Below, piece after piece: positions 8,839 to 18,450 of a stretch of DNA of 64,000 bases (positions are counted from its first letter, which is position 1; the number at the start of each line of letters is the position of its first letter). Both the position numbers and the translations under genes were made by a program. The notes below the pieces were generated by a model that ran no database searches, had not been told where the DNA came from, and saw only the letters and a program-made list of their open reading frames with translations. Source of the stretch: Thermoactinomycetaceae bacterium (lineage in GTDB: Bacteria; Bacillota; Bacilli; Thermoactinomycetales; Thermoactinomycetaceae); NCBI GenBank assembly GCA_025449975.1, contig JANWIG010000038.1, positions 1-64,000 of the forward strand, written 5' to 3'.

Positions 8839-8917
8839 TCAGATCATCTCCCCTAGGCTGTTGATCTTCACTTATATATACGCTTTCGCCTAGGGGATGG
8901 TGAATCGCCCATGTACC

Positions 8918-8956
8918 TAAAAGCCCCGTTTCCAATCTTTTTGGAAACGGGGCTTT
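8918..8956 (-). terminator. Terminator of hfq
   Basis: A near-perfect stem of about 17 bp, AAAAGCCCCGTTTCCAA with its complement TTGGAAACGGGGCTTTT, separated by five bases. The A-rich arm gives a U tract on the minus strand. It ends the mutS-hfq direction and insulates spoVK. Confidence 0.85.
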
Positions 8957-8958
8957 TA

Positions 8959-9213
8959 TCAATCAACCGCTCGCGTATTTTCTTTATCTTCCGATGACAT
9001 CAATGAAACGGGCCGCGCAGGTGTAAAGGTAGAGATTGCATGCTTGTAAACCATCTGTTGTCTTCCTTCACTATCGATGATAATCGTAAAATTATCAAAC
9101 CCTTTCACCAAACCACGTAGCTGATACCCATTTACTAAATAGATGGTTACTGGCACGGATTCTTTGCGAATTTGATTGAGAAATGTATCCTGAATATTAA
9201 TCGTCTGTTTCAA
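8959..9213 (-). CDS. hfq: RNA chaperone Hfq
   Basis: 84 aa, normal for Gram-positive Hfq. The Sm1 region [19 protein letters not shown] and the Sm2 motif YKHAIST are clear. It forms a hexameric ring that binds A/U-rich RNA. The start is TTG with GGCAGG upstream. It lies downstream of miaA as in most Bacillales. Confidence 0.97.
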   Translation of the reverse strand: MKQTINIQDTFLNQIRKESVPVTIYLVNGYQLRGLVKGFDNFTIIIDSEGRQQMVYKHAISTFTPARPVSLMSSEDKENTRAVD

Positions 9214-9342
9214 TGTCTGTACCTGCCTTTCGACTGAAATTTTCTTTAGTCAAACATCTTGATTTGGTTGATGCACAGGGTCACTATCCCTCAACTATTT
9301 TTCTGTCGTAACTCCTCCTATGTATTTTTACATTACTTAACT

Positions 9343-10272
9343 TTATTCTCTATAGCACGGAAACTTTCCTGCTACTAGCTGCTGAATTTCAGTATACACT
9401 TGATCATCTGTAACATCAAACCAATGAATCTCTGAAATCCGACGAAACCACGATAACTGTCTTTTGGCAAATTTCCTTGTCCCTCGCTTAATCATCTCAA
9501 TCGCTTCTTCCAAGGAAATCTGACCTTCCAGATAGCTCATCATCTCTTTATATCCAATCGCCTGCATGGAGGTAAGTCCACGATGGAAGCCTTGGGCTCT
9601 CAGTCGTTTTACTTCATCTACCAAACCGGCTGCGATCATCTGATCTACCCGCTGATTGATCCGTTGATAGAGCAACTCGCGCGGCATCGTCAGACCGATC
9701 CAAAGCAACTGATAGGGAGATGGCTTTCTCTTTTTTAATTCAGAGAAGCGCTTTCCTGTCTGATGGAAAACTTCTAAAGCACGAATCATCCTTCGGCGAT
9801 CGTTGGGGTGAACGCGTTGGGCAGTGAGCGGATCCACCTCTTTTAGCCGTTGATAGAGCACTTCATTGCCTTCCCGTTCAGCTAAGGCGATCAATTCAGC
9901 CCGAAATGATGGATCGTCAGCAACTTGTGGAATCTCATATCCATGAGTAATCGCTTCAACATATAGTCCTGTTCCTCCTACAAGGATGGGGAGGTGACCC
10001 CTCGAATAAATATCAAAGATAGTTTTCTGGACAAGCTGTTGAAACTCCTGCACTGAAAAAGATCGATCTGGTGGAATCAGATCAATCATATAATGTGGAA
10101 CTTCCTTTCGCTCCGCAAGTGTCGCCTTGGCGGTACCGATATCCATCTGCTGATAGACTTGCATCGAATCGCCAGAAATAATTTCACCTGAAAAATCTTT
10201 TGCTAGTTGCAAACTGAGTGCTGTCTTTCCTACTGCAGTAGGTCCTACAATTACCAATAGATCTGGATTCAT
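9343..10272 (-). CDS. miaA: tRNA dimethylallyltransferase MiaA
   Basis: 309 aa. The P-loop GPTAVGKTALS at residues 10-20, DSMQVYQQMDIGTAKA, GGTGLYVEAITHG and the RRMIRALEVF helix identify MiaA. It adds the dimethylallyl group to N6 of A37 in tRNAs that read UNN codons, making the substrate for MiaB, which is also in this window. Its ATG overlaps the stop of the upstream methyltransferase gene (ATGA). Confidence 0.97.
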   Translation of the reverse strand: MNPDLLVIVGPTAVGKTALSLQLAKDFSGEIISGDSMQVYQQMDIGTAKATLAERKEVPHYMIDLIPPDRSFSVQEFQQLVQKTIFDIYSRGHLPILVGGTGLYVEAITHGYEIPQVADDPSFRAELIALAEREGNEVLYQRLKEVDPLTAQRVHPNDRRRMIRALEVFHQTGKRFSELKKRKPSPYQLLWIGLTMPRELLYQRINQRVDQMIAAGLVDEVKRLRAQGFHRGLTSMQAIGYKEMMSYLEGQISLEEAIEMIKRGTRKFAKRQLSWFRRISEIHWFDVTDDQVYTEIQQLVAGKFPCYRE

Positions 10273-11051
10273 CTCTCTCCCTCTACTCTAATCACTCCCC
10301 ATGCAAAGTTGGAAGCTTTTTTCTCAACAGTAAATCCCAAACGTTCAAACTCTCCGCTCTTCACTCTTTCCTTTAACAGAACAGCCTTACGCGCCACCCG
10401 CACTGCTTCATCGATAGCCTCCTGTGTTACCGGAGCTAAGTTTGCGAGCGGGCGCAGGGATTGCATGGCTGACGATTCTTTGATCGTTTGCCGAAACATC
10501 GGATCAAAGTATACATAATCAAATGAACGGTCTGGACATTGCTGCAAATAACGGAGATAATCCGTCTGGATCACTTCAATTCGTCGCATCGCTGCATTCA
10601 CCGCAAGACGCTTGCTATCATAGGTAGCCAATCCTTGCTTCACAATCGCTGCGATCGCTGGCTCGCTCTCCAACCCGACCACACGTCCCGTTTCCCCAAC
10701 GGTAAAAGAAGAGACGATCGCATCCGCTCCCATCCCGAGCGTACAATCTAGTACCTCATCTCCTACTGTTATACCACTACTATCAATCAACGAATCGCTC
10801 TTTCCTTGCAATAAATGCTTTATTCGCAGTATAGACATATTCGGATGAAAAAAAAACACGTTTCCCTGTTTATCTTCATATCGCCAATCTTGCTTTCGGA
10901 CGATGATTGCTCGGCTTTTTCCTAATCTAGCAAATAGCTCAGCTAGGGAGTTTCGCTCACGCGGGATCAAGGGCACTCCCAACTGCTGAGCCAATCTCTC
11001 TGCTTCTTCTCTTTCCTGTTGTCTTGGTTGAAATGAAGTTGTGACAAACAA
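10269..11051 (-). CDS. Class I SAM-dependent methyltransferase, RsmJ-like
   Basis: 260 aa. The Rossmann methyltransferase core has motif I VLDCTLGMGADAIVSS (about residues 98-113), an acidic residue at VVGLESEPAIA, and YVYFDPMFRQ as motif IV of the DPPF/Y type. The layout resembles RsmJ (16S rRNA m2G methyltransferase), but the Gram-positive members are not characterised as far as I know. TTG start with only a weak ribosome site. It follows mutL by three bases and overlaps miaA, so it belongs to the mutSL-miaA-hfq operon. Confidence 0.8.
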   Translation of the reverse strand: MFVTTSFQPRQQEREEAERLAQQLGVPLIPRERNSLAELFARLGKSRAIIVRKQDWRYEDKQGNVFFFHPNMSILRIKHLLQGKSDSLIDSSGITVGDEVLDCTLGMGADAIVSSFTVGETGRVVGLESEPAIAAIVKQGLATYDSKRLAVNAAMRRIEVIQTDYLRYLQQCPDRSFDYVYFDPMFRQTIKESSAMQSLRPLANLAPVTQEAIDEAVRVARKAVLLKERVKSGEFERLGFTVEKKASNFAWGVIRVEGER

Positions 11052-11054
11052 AGT

Positions 11055-12926
11055 TTACATCACTCGCTTAAACATTTTTTCCAATTCATAAGTCGAAAAA
11101 TGAATAAAAATGGGACGACCATGCGGACAAGTAAATGGATTGTCACAGTGGTTGAGATCACAGAGTAGCTGTTCCATCTCGTCGCGCCGCAAATGACGAT
11201 TGGCTTTGATCGCTGCTTTACAAGCCATCATTTTCGCTGCGGCATCGCGAAAAAGGGCGGTTTCCACCTTGCCGTGTTCTTTTAGCCAATCGATCAGCTC
11301 ACGGATCGTATCCAACTCGTTGCCTTTGGGAAACCAGGGTGGATGAGAGCGGACAAGCCAAGTGGTTCCCCCAAAGGGCTCGATTTCCATCCCCCAGATA
11401 CGCAACTCCTCTTGGTAGGACTCTAGGATTTTGTCTTCACTGGGTGAACATTCAACCGTCAATGGAAACAACAACACTTGTTGGCGATGCGTTGCTTGAT
11501 CCATTTGCTGAAAAAATTTCTCATAATAAATGCGTTCATGAGCAGCATGTTGGTCGATCAAATAAAAGCCATCTTCGGTTTGCGCGACAATATATGTCCC
11601 ATGAATTTGCGCCAAGGGAACCATCTGAGGAAAACGGCGCTTCTCTGAATCGATCGTTTGAGAACTAACGGGCTGTTGAAGCTCGCTTTTGGGCGCCTCA
11701 ACCATTTGTGGTCGGTTGTTTTCCTCTTTGGGTCTACTTAATTTTTTATCCGGTGGCGGTTCGTGTGCCAGAGACTCCGGTCGTTTCTTGGTGACTGGTG
11801 CTGAGCTGCTCATCGCTTTGGGAGTGAGTTGTTTTTCAGACTCATACAGTGGTGACTCAAGTACCAGCTGCTGCTGTTTCGGTTTTCCCTTTTTTAAGGA
11901 AGTCTGTGAACCTTTGTGCGTCACTTGAGGAACCAAAACTTCTTTCCGCAGGGCTTGTTTGACTCCTGTACGAATCAAATCACAACATTCTTTTTCTTTA
12001 CTAAGTCGTACCTCATATTTAGCTGGATGAACATTGACATCGAGCAGTCGAGGATCCATTTGAATCTGAAGAACACCGATTGGGTATCGTCCGGTCGGCA
12101 GTAAGGTCGCATAAGCTTGCAAAATGGCCGGCGTCAACGGAATACTTCGCACATAGCGTCCATTGATAATCAAGGTGATATACGAACGACTCGCCCGCGT
12201 GATCTCTGGTTTGCTAAAATAGCCCGTTACCGAAAAATCGGCATCTTCGATCTGAATGGGAATCATTTTGCTCGCCACTTGCTTTCCATAAAGGGCATAG
12301 AGAACGTGGCGCAACTTCCCATCCCCCGTCGTTCGGAACAGCTCTCTTTGCTGATGACGAAGGGAAAAGGCAATCTCCGGATGAGCTAAGGCGATTTTCC
12401 CCATCAGATCGGCGATATGTCCAACCTCGGTATTGACTGTTTTGAGATATTTTAAACGTGCTGGTGTGTTGTAGAAGAGATCAGTAACCACCACATCCGT
12501 TCCTCGTGGACGGGATACTTCTTCACTCTTCTTCCAGACTCCTCCTTCATACTGGAGGGAGTAGGCTAACTGATCGGGATCATGACAAGTAGTCAGTTTC
12601 ACCCGAGACACCGAGGCGATGCTGGGAAGAGCTTCCCCCCGAAAGCCCAAGGTGCGAATGGTGAGAAGATCCCTTTCTTTTTTAATTTTGCTGGTCGCAT
12701 GGCGGGAAAAAGCTCGTTTGGCATCTTCGGGCTCCATCCCAATACCGTTGTCAGAGACGGAGATTTTGCTAATTCCCCCTTCTTCGAGTTGGACCACAAT
12801 GCGGGTAGCCTCAGCATCAATCGCATTTTCCACCAGCTCTTTCACAATCGATGCTGGCCTTTCCACGACTTCACCCGCGGCGATCTGGTTTGCAACATGG
12901 GCGTCCAAGATATGAATTTTCGCCAA
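11055..12926 (-). CDS. mutL: DNA mismatch repair endonuclease MutL
   Basis: About 623 aa. The GHKL ATPase N-terminus shows NQIAAGEVVERPASIVKEL, DNGIGM and TLGFRGEALPSIASV. The C-terminal nicking site DQHAAHERIYYE has the DQHA(x)2E(x)4E signature of endonuclease-type MutL, and CPHGRP near the end binds regulatory zinc. I chose TTG at 12926 because GGAGG lies 8 nt before it; the longer frame begins inside that ribosome site. It works with the adjacent MutS in the methyl-independent repair used by Gram-positives. A proline/lysine/glutamine-rich linker of about 110 residues joins the two halves. Confidence 0.97.
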   Translation of the reverse strand: MAKIHILDAHVANQIAAGEVVERPASIVKELVENAIDAEATRIVVQLEEGGISKISVSDNGIGMEPEDAKRAFSRHATSKIKKERDLLTIRTLGFRGEALPSIASVSRVKLTTCHDPDQLAYSLQYEGGVWKKSEEVSRPRGTDVVVTDLFYNTPARLKYLKTVNTEVGHIADLMGKIALAHPEIAFSLRHQQRELFRTTGDGKLRHVLYALYGKQVASKMIPIQIEDADFSVTGYFSKPEITRASRSYITLIINGRYVRSIPLTPAILQAYATLLPTGRYPIGVLQIQMDPRLLDVNVHPAKYEVRLSKEKECCDLIRTGVKQALRKEVLVPQVTHKGSQTSLKKGKPKQQQLVLESPLYESEKQLTPKAMSSSAPVTKKRPESLAHEPPPDKKLSRPKEENNRPQMVEAPKSELQQPVSSQTIDSEKRRFPQMVPLAQIHGTYIVAQTEDGFYLIDQHAAHERIYYEKFFQQMDQATHRQQVLLFPLTVECSPSEDKILESYQEELRIWGMEIEPFGGTTWLVRSHPPWFPKGNELDTIRELIDWLKEHGKVETALFRDAAAKMMACKAAIKANRHLRRDEMEQLLCDLNHCDNPFTCPHGRPIFIHFSTYELEKMFKRVM

Positions 12927-12998
12927 TGGCTTCACCTCCAATCACAAACGAAATTTTCCCTTACTTAAACCCTCTTATCTTTGCTCCTAAGTAAACAG

Positions 12999-15686
12999 TT
13001 AGATTTTTAGATTTCGCGCTTTCTTTTGCAAAGCCAGCACCCATTGCATCGTTTCAAATGGCGTTTGGTTCATCACATCCCACTCACAAATTTCTTTGAC
13101 CAGCTCTCGCTCCTTTTGAGAAACTTTGGGTTCAGCCACCGCTGGCGGCTCTTCAGTCTTTTTAGGTGATAAATAGTCAAACAAGGTGAGTTGTTCATCA
13201 TCGGGAAATAAGGACTGCTGAACCATTGGATCAAACGGTTCGCTCGGATTGGGCCCAGCTTCAGCACTCGACAAAGCGACTTCTGCTTGTCCGCTCTCCA
13301 ACTCTTGGAGAATGACCTTGGCTCGCTCGATGATCGGCTGAGGCAATCCAGCCAACTCAGCCACATGAATGCCATAGCTGCGATCCGCTCCGCCAGGAAT
13401 GATCCGATGGAGGAAGACGACTCTTCCTTCTTTTTCCACACATTCTGCATGAACGTTGACTACTCTTTCCAATTTCTCCTCTAATTGGGTCAGCTCATGA
13501 TAATGAGTAGAAAAGAGGGTTTTCGCTTGAACATGATCGTGAATATATTCGACGATCGCATGAGCCAAAGCCATACCATCATATGTAGAGGTTCCCCGTC
13601 CAACTTCATCCAATAGGATTAAACTATTGGGAGTTGCTTCTTTTAAGGCCTGACAAGTCTCCGCCATTTCCACCATAAAAGTGCTTCGACCCCCTACTAA
13701 ATCATCTGCCGCACCAATTCGGGTAAAGATCCGATCGACGATGGATAGTTCCGCCTGCTTGGCTGGAACAAAACTACCGATTTGAGCTAAGATCGAGATC
13801 AAAGCGACTTGCCGCATATACGTACTCTTTCCAGCCATGTTGGGACCGGTAATCAATAAGATTTGACGGGAATCCCGCTCAAAGTGGAGATCGTTGGCGA
13901 CAAATTCTCCTTCTTCCATGACCGCTTCAACCACGGGATGACGTCCTGCTTCAATCACAAAGGAGTCTCCATTATGCAAGCGGGGGCGAACATACTGATG
14001 ATCGTGAGCCACTTTTGCCAACGCATGAAGCACATCCAATGTCGCAAGCCACTCAGCTAACACTTGAAGACGCCCTACCTCTGCGGCAACCTGTTCCCTT
14101 ATCTTTACAAACAATTCATACTCCAGTTCAACGGACTTCTCCGCCGAATGTAAGATAAGTTGCTCCTTTTCTTTCAGCTCCGTCGTGATAAACCGTTCGG
14201 AATTGGTCAGTGTTTGTTTGCGAATATATTTCCCTTCAGGTAGATAGCGGAGATTGGCTTTGGTTACTTCAATATAATAGCCAAACACGCGATTATATCC
14301 GATTTTTAAAGACTTAATCCCTGTAGCCTCTCTCTCTTGCTGTTCCAACTGCGCGAGCCATTGTTTCCCATTCTTTTGAATCTCCCGAAGCTCATCCAGT
14401 TCGACATGATAACCAGCTCGGATCATCCCACCTTCTTTGATCCCCACTGGCGGATCCTCGACGATTGCTTTCGCGATCAGTTCCGCCACATCCTCACAAC
14501 TATCAAGCTTTTCACCGATCTGTTGCAGAGGGGAACAAAGGACCTGTTGCAACTTTTCTTTCAATTGCGGGACTACTTCCAATGAGCGGCGCAACGCATT
14601 GAGATCACGGGCATTGGCATTTCCATACGCTACTCGCGCTGCCAGTCGTTCCAAATCGTAGACTTGCTTGAGATCATCGCTAATCTCTTCAAGCAACAGC
14701 AAATCATCTAAAAAGGCAGCAATCGCTTCTTGACGCTGCTGAATCTCTGGGATCGATAAAAGCGGTTTATCGAGCCACTTTTTTAAATGGCGTCCCCCCA
14801 TCGCTGTGACGGTGCGATCCAATAACCAGAGCAAGGAACCTTGCTTCTTCCCATCCTTTAGATTTGCCGTCAACTCCATATTCCGCCGCGCTACATCATC
14901 CAACATCATAAACTGATTGGCATCATAAGCATGAAGCCGGCTAATATGACTGAGTGAACGTTTTTGTGTTTGTTGGAGATAACCATAGAGCAGAGCGACC
15001 ACCTGTTTTTTTACAGGTGTCGTACACACCTTCGCATAGTCTGGAAATTGCTCCATCAGTTGTTTTTCATCCCAACATTCGGAAGCAAACGGCGTAACAA
15101 CGGCCTTTATTTTTGTTTTTAACGACTGGACAAACTCTCCCCGCTGCATGCACTGCTGATCGACGACCACCTCTTTGGGAGCATAAGTGGATATTTCATC
15201 GAATAGAAAATCACTGGATTGCGAAATTTCCGTTAAATGACTTTCTCCTGTGGACAAATCGGTTGCTACCAAGCCGTAGGATGAACCCGCCTGGGAGACG
15301 ACAACCAAAAAGTTATTTTCCTGCTCATGGAGCATATTTTCTTCGATAATCGTTCCTGGGGTGATGACACGGAGCACTTCCCGTTTCACCACGCCTTTGG
15401 CCGTAGCTGGATTCTCCACTTGTTCACAAATCGCTACCTTATAACCTCGATCGATTAATTTTTCAATATAGCTTGTAGCGGAATGGAAAGGAACACCACA
15501 CATTGGGATCCGTTCGCTCCCGCCACCGTCTCTTCCCGTTAAGGTAATCTCCAGCTCTTTGGCCGCTTTTTTGGCATCATCAAAAAAGAGCTCATAAAAA
15601 TCACCTAAACGAAAAAATAAAAAGGCATCTGGATACTGTGCCTTAATCGATAAATATTGCTGAATCATTGGAGTATATTTAGCCAA
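12999..15686 (-). CDS. mutS: DNA mismatch repair protein MutS
   Basis: About 895 aa. The N-terminal mismatch-reading motif is GDFYELFF. The ATPase has Walker A GPNMAGKST, the STFMVEM region and Walker B LILLDEVGRGTSTYDG. The C-terminal tail carries QQSLF and QLTLF, both resembling beta-clamp binding motifs. I place the start at TTG 15686 (AKYTPMIQQYL follows) because it matches the Bacillus N-terminus; the upstream extension of 20 residues looks non-native. First of the mutS-mutL pair, downstream of cotE and the amidoligase gene. Confidence 0.97.
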   Translation of the reverse strand: MAKYTPMIQQYLSIKAQYPDAFLFFRLGDFYELFFDDAKKAAKELEITLTGRDGGGSERIPMCGVPFHSATSYIEKLIDRGYKVAICEQVENPATAKGVVKREVLRVITPGTIIEENMLHEQENNFLVVVSQAGSSYGLVATDLSTGESHLTEISQSSDFLFDEISTYAPKEVVVDQQCMQRGEFVQSLKTKIKAVVTPFASECWDEKQLMEQFPDYAKVCTTPVKKQVVALLYGYLQQTQKRSLSHISRLHAYDANQFMMLDDVARRNMELTANLKDGKKQGSLLWLLDRTVTAMGGRHLKKWLDKPLLSIPEIQQRQEAIAAFLDDLLLLEEISDDLKQVYDLERLAARVAYGNANARDLNALRRSLEVVPQLKEKLQQVLCSPLQQIGEKLDSCEDVAELIAKAIVEDPPVGIKEGGMIRAGYHVELDELREIQKNGKQWLAQLEQQEREATGIKSLKIGYNRVFGYYIEVTKANLRYLPEGKYIRKQTLTNSERFITTELKEKEQLILHSAEKSVELEYELFVKIREQVAAEVGRLQVLAEWLATLDVLHALAKVAHDHQYVRPRLHNGDSFVIEAGRHPVVEAVMEEGEFVANDLHFERDSRQILLITGPNMAGKSTYMRQVALISILAQIGSFVPAKQAELSIVDRIFTRIGAADDLVGGRSTFMVEMAETCQALKEATPNSLILLDEVGRGTSTYDGMALAHAIVEYIHDHVQAKTLFSTHYHELTQLEEKLERVVNVHAECVEKEGRVVFLHRIIPGGADRSYGIHVAELAGLPQPIIERAKVILQELESGQAEVALSSAEAGPNPSEPFDPMVQQSLFPDDEQLTLFDYLSPKKTEEPPAVAEPKVSQKERELVKEICEWDVMNQTPFETMQWVLALQKKARNLKI

Positions 15687-15774
15687 TCTCTCTTGCCCCC
15701 GTATCAAAATTTTAACTCTACTTATTCTAACACGGTCTGAAAACAAGGGACAAGGAGCTAATTGTTACAAATGA

Positions 15775-17145
15775 TCACGACTCCGGAATGCGCCATTTGC
15801 TACGGATATCTATTTTTTCATTCCAAACTATGCCGGAGACAACCCAATTGTAAAATTCGTCCAACAGGGATTTATACTTTTGGTAGTCACTAATCCGTTT
15901 AATGTCTGCCCATAAAATATCAAACCATTTTCGAATCTCTTCTTTGTCCCCGCGATAGTAAGCCTGTTGCAATTCGATTTGACACAATGGGTCAAAATGC
16001 AATTGACGATAATGAACGGCAATCAGTTGGGCCAGCGACAACACCGCCTTGGTCAGGGAGGGGGAAATAAGCCAGCTAGGAAGAGTGCGATATTCAAACC
16101 CGCCATGCTCTTGAAAACGAAAATCTCCTAAAAAACCGTATTTGGGTCGCCGCATACGACCATTGGGATCCTCAACAATCACAAAAGGCAAAGCCAAATA
16201 ATTATCAAAAGCGCGTAACATTTTAAAGTTAAGTTCTACACCGCTAAAATGGATGTGACCACCCAGTGGAAACTTTTTATGTGGCAGAGCTCCAGCAAGC
16301 CAACGAACAGACTGCTTTCCAATCACTTTGGAAGCCTGGAGCAACGCTTGGTATATCCGTATCACCAGGAGCTTGGGATCGGAAGTAGGAGCAGGGCGAA
16401 TTTCCATAACAGGTTTATAGTTGCGATTTTTCCCTAGCCAGATCGCATCATAGCCGACTCGCCCATTACGGGGAAAATACTTGGTCGCATTTAATAAATG
16501 ACCTTTTTTGGTTTGGACGATAAATTCGGGATCGGCCCCGATCAATACTTCTTCAAGCTTTGGTCTTGGTTTATCCAAAAATTGAATGTAGTCGTATACT
16601 GCTTTTAAATAAGCTCTCTCCATCTCATCATTTAACTTCGGGTGGGTGATAATCCGCAAAATGCCTGTTTTCCTACCTTCCGTAATCCCACAGATCACCG
16701 TGCCATAGTCTAATCCCAACGCATAGATGGTCCGAATCGCCAGCATTTGCACTCTACGCCCTTCCTTGCCTGGTTCTTGCACCGATACGCGCTGATAATT
16801 TCTCCGTCTCAGCGATCGATCTGCTGTCCATGCGACCGTCCCACTTGAACGATACATCACAATCACTTTGGTTTGAAAGACACACAATATATATTCACGT
16901 AAGACATTGTTTTTTGGACAAATCGGGATCCCGTGAAGTGCTAATATTTCATTTCGCAACTTTATATCTTTCCAATGGTCTACTTGTTCAGGACGATTTA
17001 GTATTCGGATCGCATTCGTATCCATATGGAAATCATCTGTCTTAAGCTCAATCGACGATACCAACCTTCGCTCTTTGGTAATGATTTTTTTTCGTAACTG
17101 TTCTATACTTGTTGCTTCTCTTGCTGGTAGGGTGACGGCTTCCAT
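15775..17145 (-). CDS. Putative amidoligase (COOH-NH2 ligase type 2)
   Basis: About 456 aa. The C-terminal two-thirds resembles the glutamine-synthetase-fold COOH-NH2 ligases first noted in phages. GADPEFIV, GRVGYDAIW, VMEIRPAP, GGHIHFSG and EHGGFEYRTLPSWL carry the acidic and histidine residues expected for metal/ATP binding. The N-terminal about 170 residues lack motifs I know. The likely start is ATG 17145 after GGGGAAAGG. The gene lies between cotE and mutS, an arrangement I recall from Paenibacillus and Thermoactinomycetaceae. It may cross-link or modify peptides of the spore coat or cell wall, but this is inference from family and neighbourhood. Confidence 0.75.
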   Translation of the reverse strand: MEAVTLPAREATSIEQLRKKIITKERRLVSSIELKTDDFHMDTNAIRILNRPEQVDHWKDIKLRNEILALHGIPICPKNNVLREYILCVFQTKVIVMYRSSGTVAWTADRSLRRRNYQRVSVQEPGKEGRRVQMLAIRTIYALGLDYGTVICGITEGRKTGILRIITHPKLNDEMERAYLKAVYDYIQFLDKPRPKLEEVLIGADPEFIVQTKKGHLLNATKYFPRNGRVGYDAIWLGKNRNYKPVMEIRPAPTSDPKLLVIRIYQALLQASKVIGKQSVRWLAGALPHKKFPLGGHIHFSGVELNFKMLRAFDNYLALPFVIVEDPNGRMRRPKYGFLGDFRFQEHGGFEYRTLPSWLISPSLTKAVLSLAQLIAVHYRQLHFDPLCQIELQQAYYRGDKEEIRKWFDILWADIKRISDYQKYKSLLDEFYNWVVSGIVWNEKIDIRSKWRIPES

Positions 17146-17236
17146 AACAACCTTTCCCCTTTCTACCGTACACAACCGACATCGATATCTCCTATAGGTT
17201 ATGATGGCTCAGCGAAAAAGGTTAGTAAAAAGAAAA

Positions 17237-17254
17237 AGAAGGCTGATGCCTTCT
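17237..17254 (-). terminator. Terminator of cotE
   Basis: A 7-bp stem AGAAGGC / GCCTTCT with a 4-nt loop, followed on the minus strand by a long U-rich tract. It separates cotE from the amidoligase gene. Confidence 0.7.
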
Positions 17255-17280
17255 GCCAAACCAAACATACAACTGCCAAA

Positions 17281-17856
17281 TTAATCAACCAAATCCTCAA
17301 TAATCAAGTCAGGATCCAAGTCTTCATATTCTTCGTTCTCATCATCGGAATAGGACATCATATCCTTTTCATCGGTTTCTGCATACTCTAAAGGATAAAC
17401 CGGAACACATACTTTTGTTTCTCCTACGATCTCAACCACAAATTCCTTTTCTACGCGAACGACGATGACATCGGACTGAGAAGCAATCGACGCTTCAACA
17501 CAATTGGGTGCCTGCGTTGCTGTAGCAGCTACTGAAACGGTAGCATCGCGTGTATTCCGATCAAAGTAAGAAAGAGGAACTTGCTCAACATAATGAATCT
17601 TCTCTTTCACGACATCGGTCTTAGTATTTCCTTTTGTTGAGTACCAAATATTCACATCGTAGCTACCGCGGACTTCGATCTCTTCCCCTACTTTTCTACT
17701 TTCGTATTGATGATTGATAATCCATGCTCCTAAGATGGTATGGATATTTTCCGACGAGCGAATTTTATGGGTTGTCTGTGAAAACTTCCGTCCCTTTCCA
17801 CAGACTGCTTTGGTAATAATCTGTCTGTATTCCGATGTTCTATTTTTATATGACAT
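17281..17856 (-). CDS. cotE: Outer spore coat morphogenetic protein CotE
   Basis: 191 aa. The N-terminus MSYKNRTSEYRQIITKAVCGKGRKF, the central GSYDVNIWYS segment and the very acidic C-terminal tail (residues about 160-191) are typical of CotE, which organises the outer coat of Bacillus spores. AGGAGG precedes the ATG. It has its own terminators on both sides, so it is probably a single-gene unit expressed in the mother cell during sporulation; I could not confidently assign a sigma-E or sigma-K promoter. Confidence 0.95.
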   Translation of the reverse strand: MSYKNRTSEYRQIITKAVCGKGRKFSQTTHKIRSSENIHTILGAWIINHQYESRKVGEEIEVRGSYDVNIWYSTKGNTKTDVVKEKIHYVEQVPLSYFDRNTRDATVSVAATATQAPNCVEASIASQSDVIVVRVEKEFVVEIVGETKVCVPVYPLEYAETDEKDMMSYSDDENEEYEDLDPDLIIEDLVD

Positions 17857-17954
17857 CGTTTGCTACCTCCTCCAAAGATGGTTCAGTAACAAATGTATGC
17901 AGGGCATTTGCCATCGGTGCAAACACCCAATCAGATTTTTTTGCGATTTATGCA

Positions 17955-17998
17955 AAAAAGAGAGGTCGCCCCATCGCAATGGAGCGACCTCTCTTTTT
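17955..17998 (-). terminator. Terminator of miaB-ricA
   Basis: A perfect 15-bp stem AAAAAGAGAGGTCGC / GCGACCTCTCTTTTT with a 14-nt loop lies just after ricA, with a T run on either strand. Confidence 0.9.
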
Positions 17999-18024
17999 AA
18001 CGGAAAGATTTATTCATTTTATAG

Positions 18025-18450
18025 CTATTTTTGACAGCCACAACTTCCTCCGCCCATACATCCGCTGGGCATCACCGGATTGGTTTCTATTTCAATTTTA
18101 CTGGAGATGGTATCTACCACTACTTTTTGAATCAGTTGTAACAAGTCATTTACATCCACTTGATACTGTTGGTATTCGCGAACAATCGGCAGATTATCCA
18201 ACCTCTCCTGCAACTGTTCCAGCTCTTGTTCCAGTTGTTTCATATATTCTGTCCGCTGATAATGCTTCGCGTGAACCCATTCTTTTTGTTTCCGTTTGAT
18301 CTCTTCAATCAATTGGCAAACAGTTTGGCTTTTCCGGACCTGTTGCTCCGCAAGACGAAAACGTTGTACTTCTTCACACGCTTGCAGGCGCGCTACAAAT
18401 TGGTTCACCAATCGTCTCAAAGGATGTTCTGACAAGATGGTAGACATCAT
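18025..18450 (-). CDS. ricA: RicA / YmcA, RNA maturation cofactor
   Basis: 141 aa. A helical YlbF/YmcA-family core (residues about 10-120) is followed by a cysteine-rich tail GCMGGGSCGCQK. In Bacillus, RicA with RicF and RicT forms a complex carrying iron-sulfur clusters that steers RNase Y processing and affects sporulation, biofilm and competence. The terminal cysteines fit cluster binding. Its start overlaps the miaB stop, the same order (ymcB-ymcA) as in Bacillus. Confidence 0.88.
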   Translation of the reverse strand: MMSTILSEHPLRRLVNQFVARLQACEEVQRFRLAEQQVRKSQTVCQLIEEIKRKQKEWVHAKHYQRTEYMKQLEQELEQLQERLDNLPIVREYQQYQVDVNDLLQLIQKVVVDTISSKIEIETNPVMPSGCMGGGSCGCQK

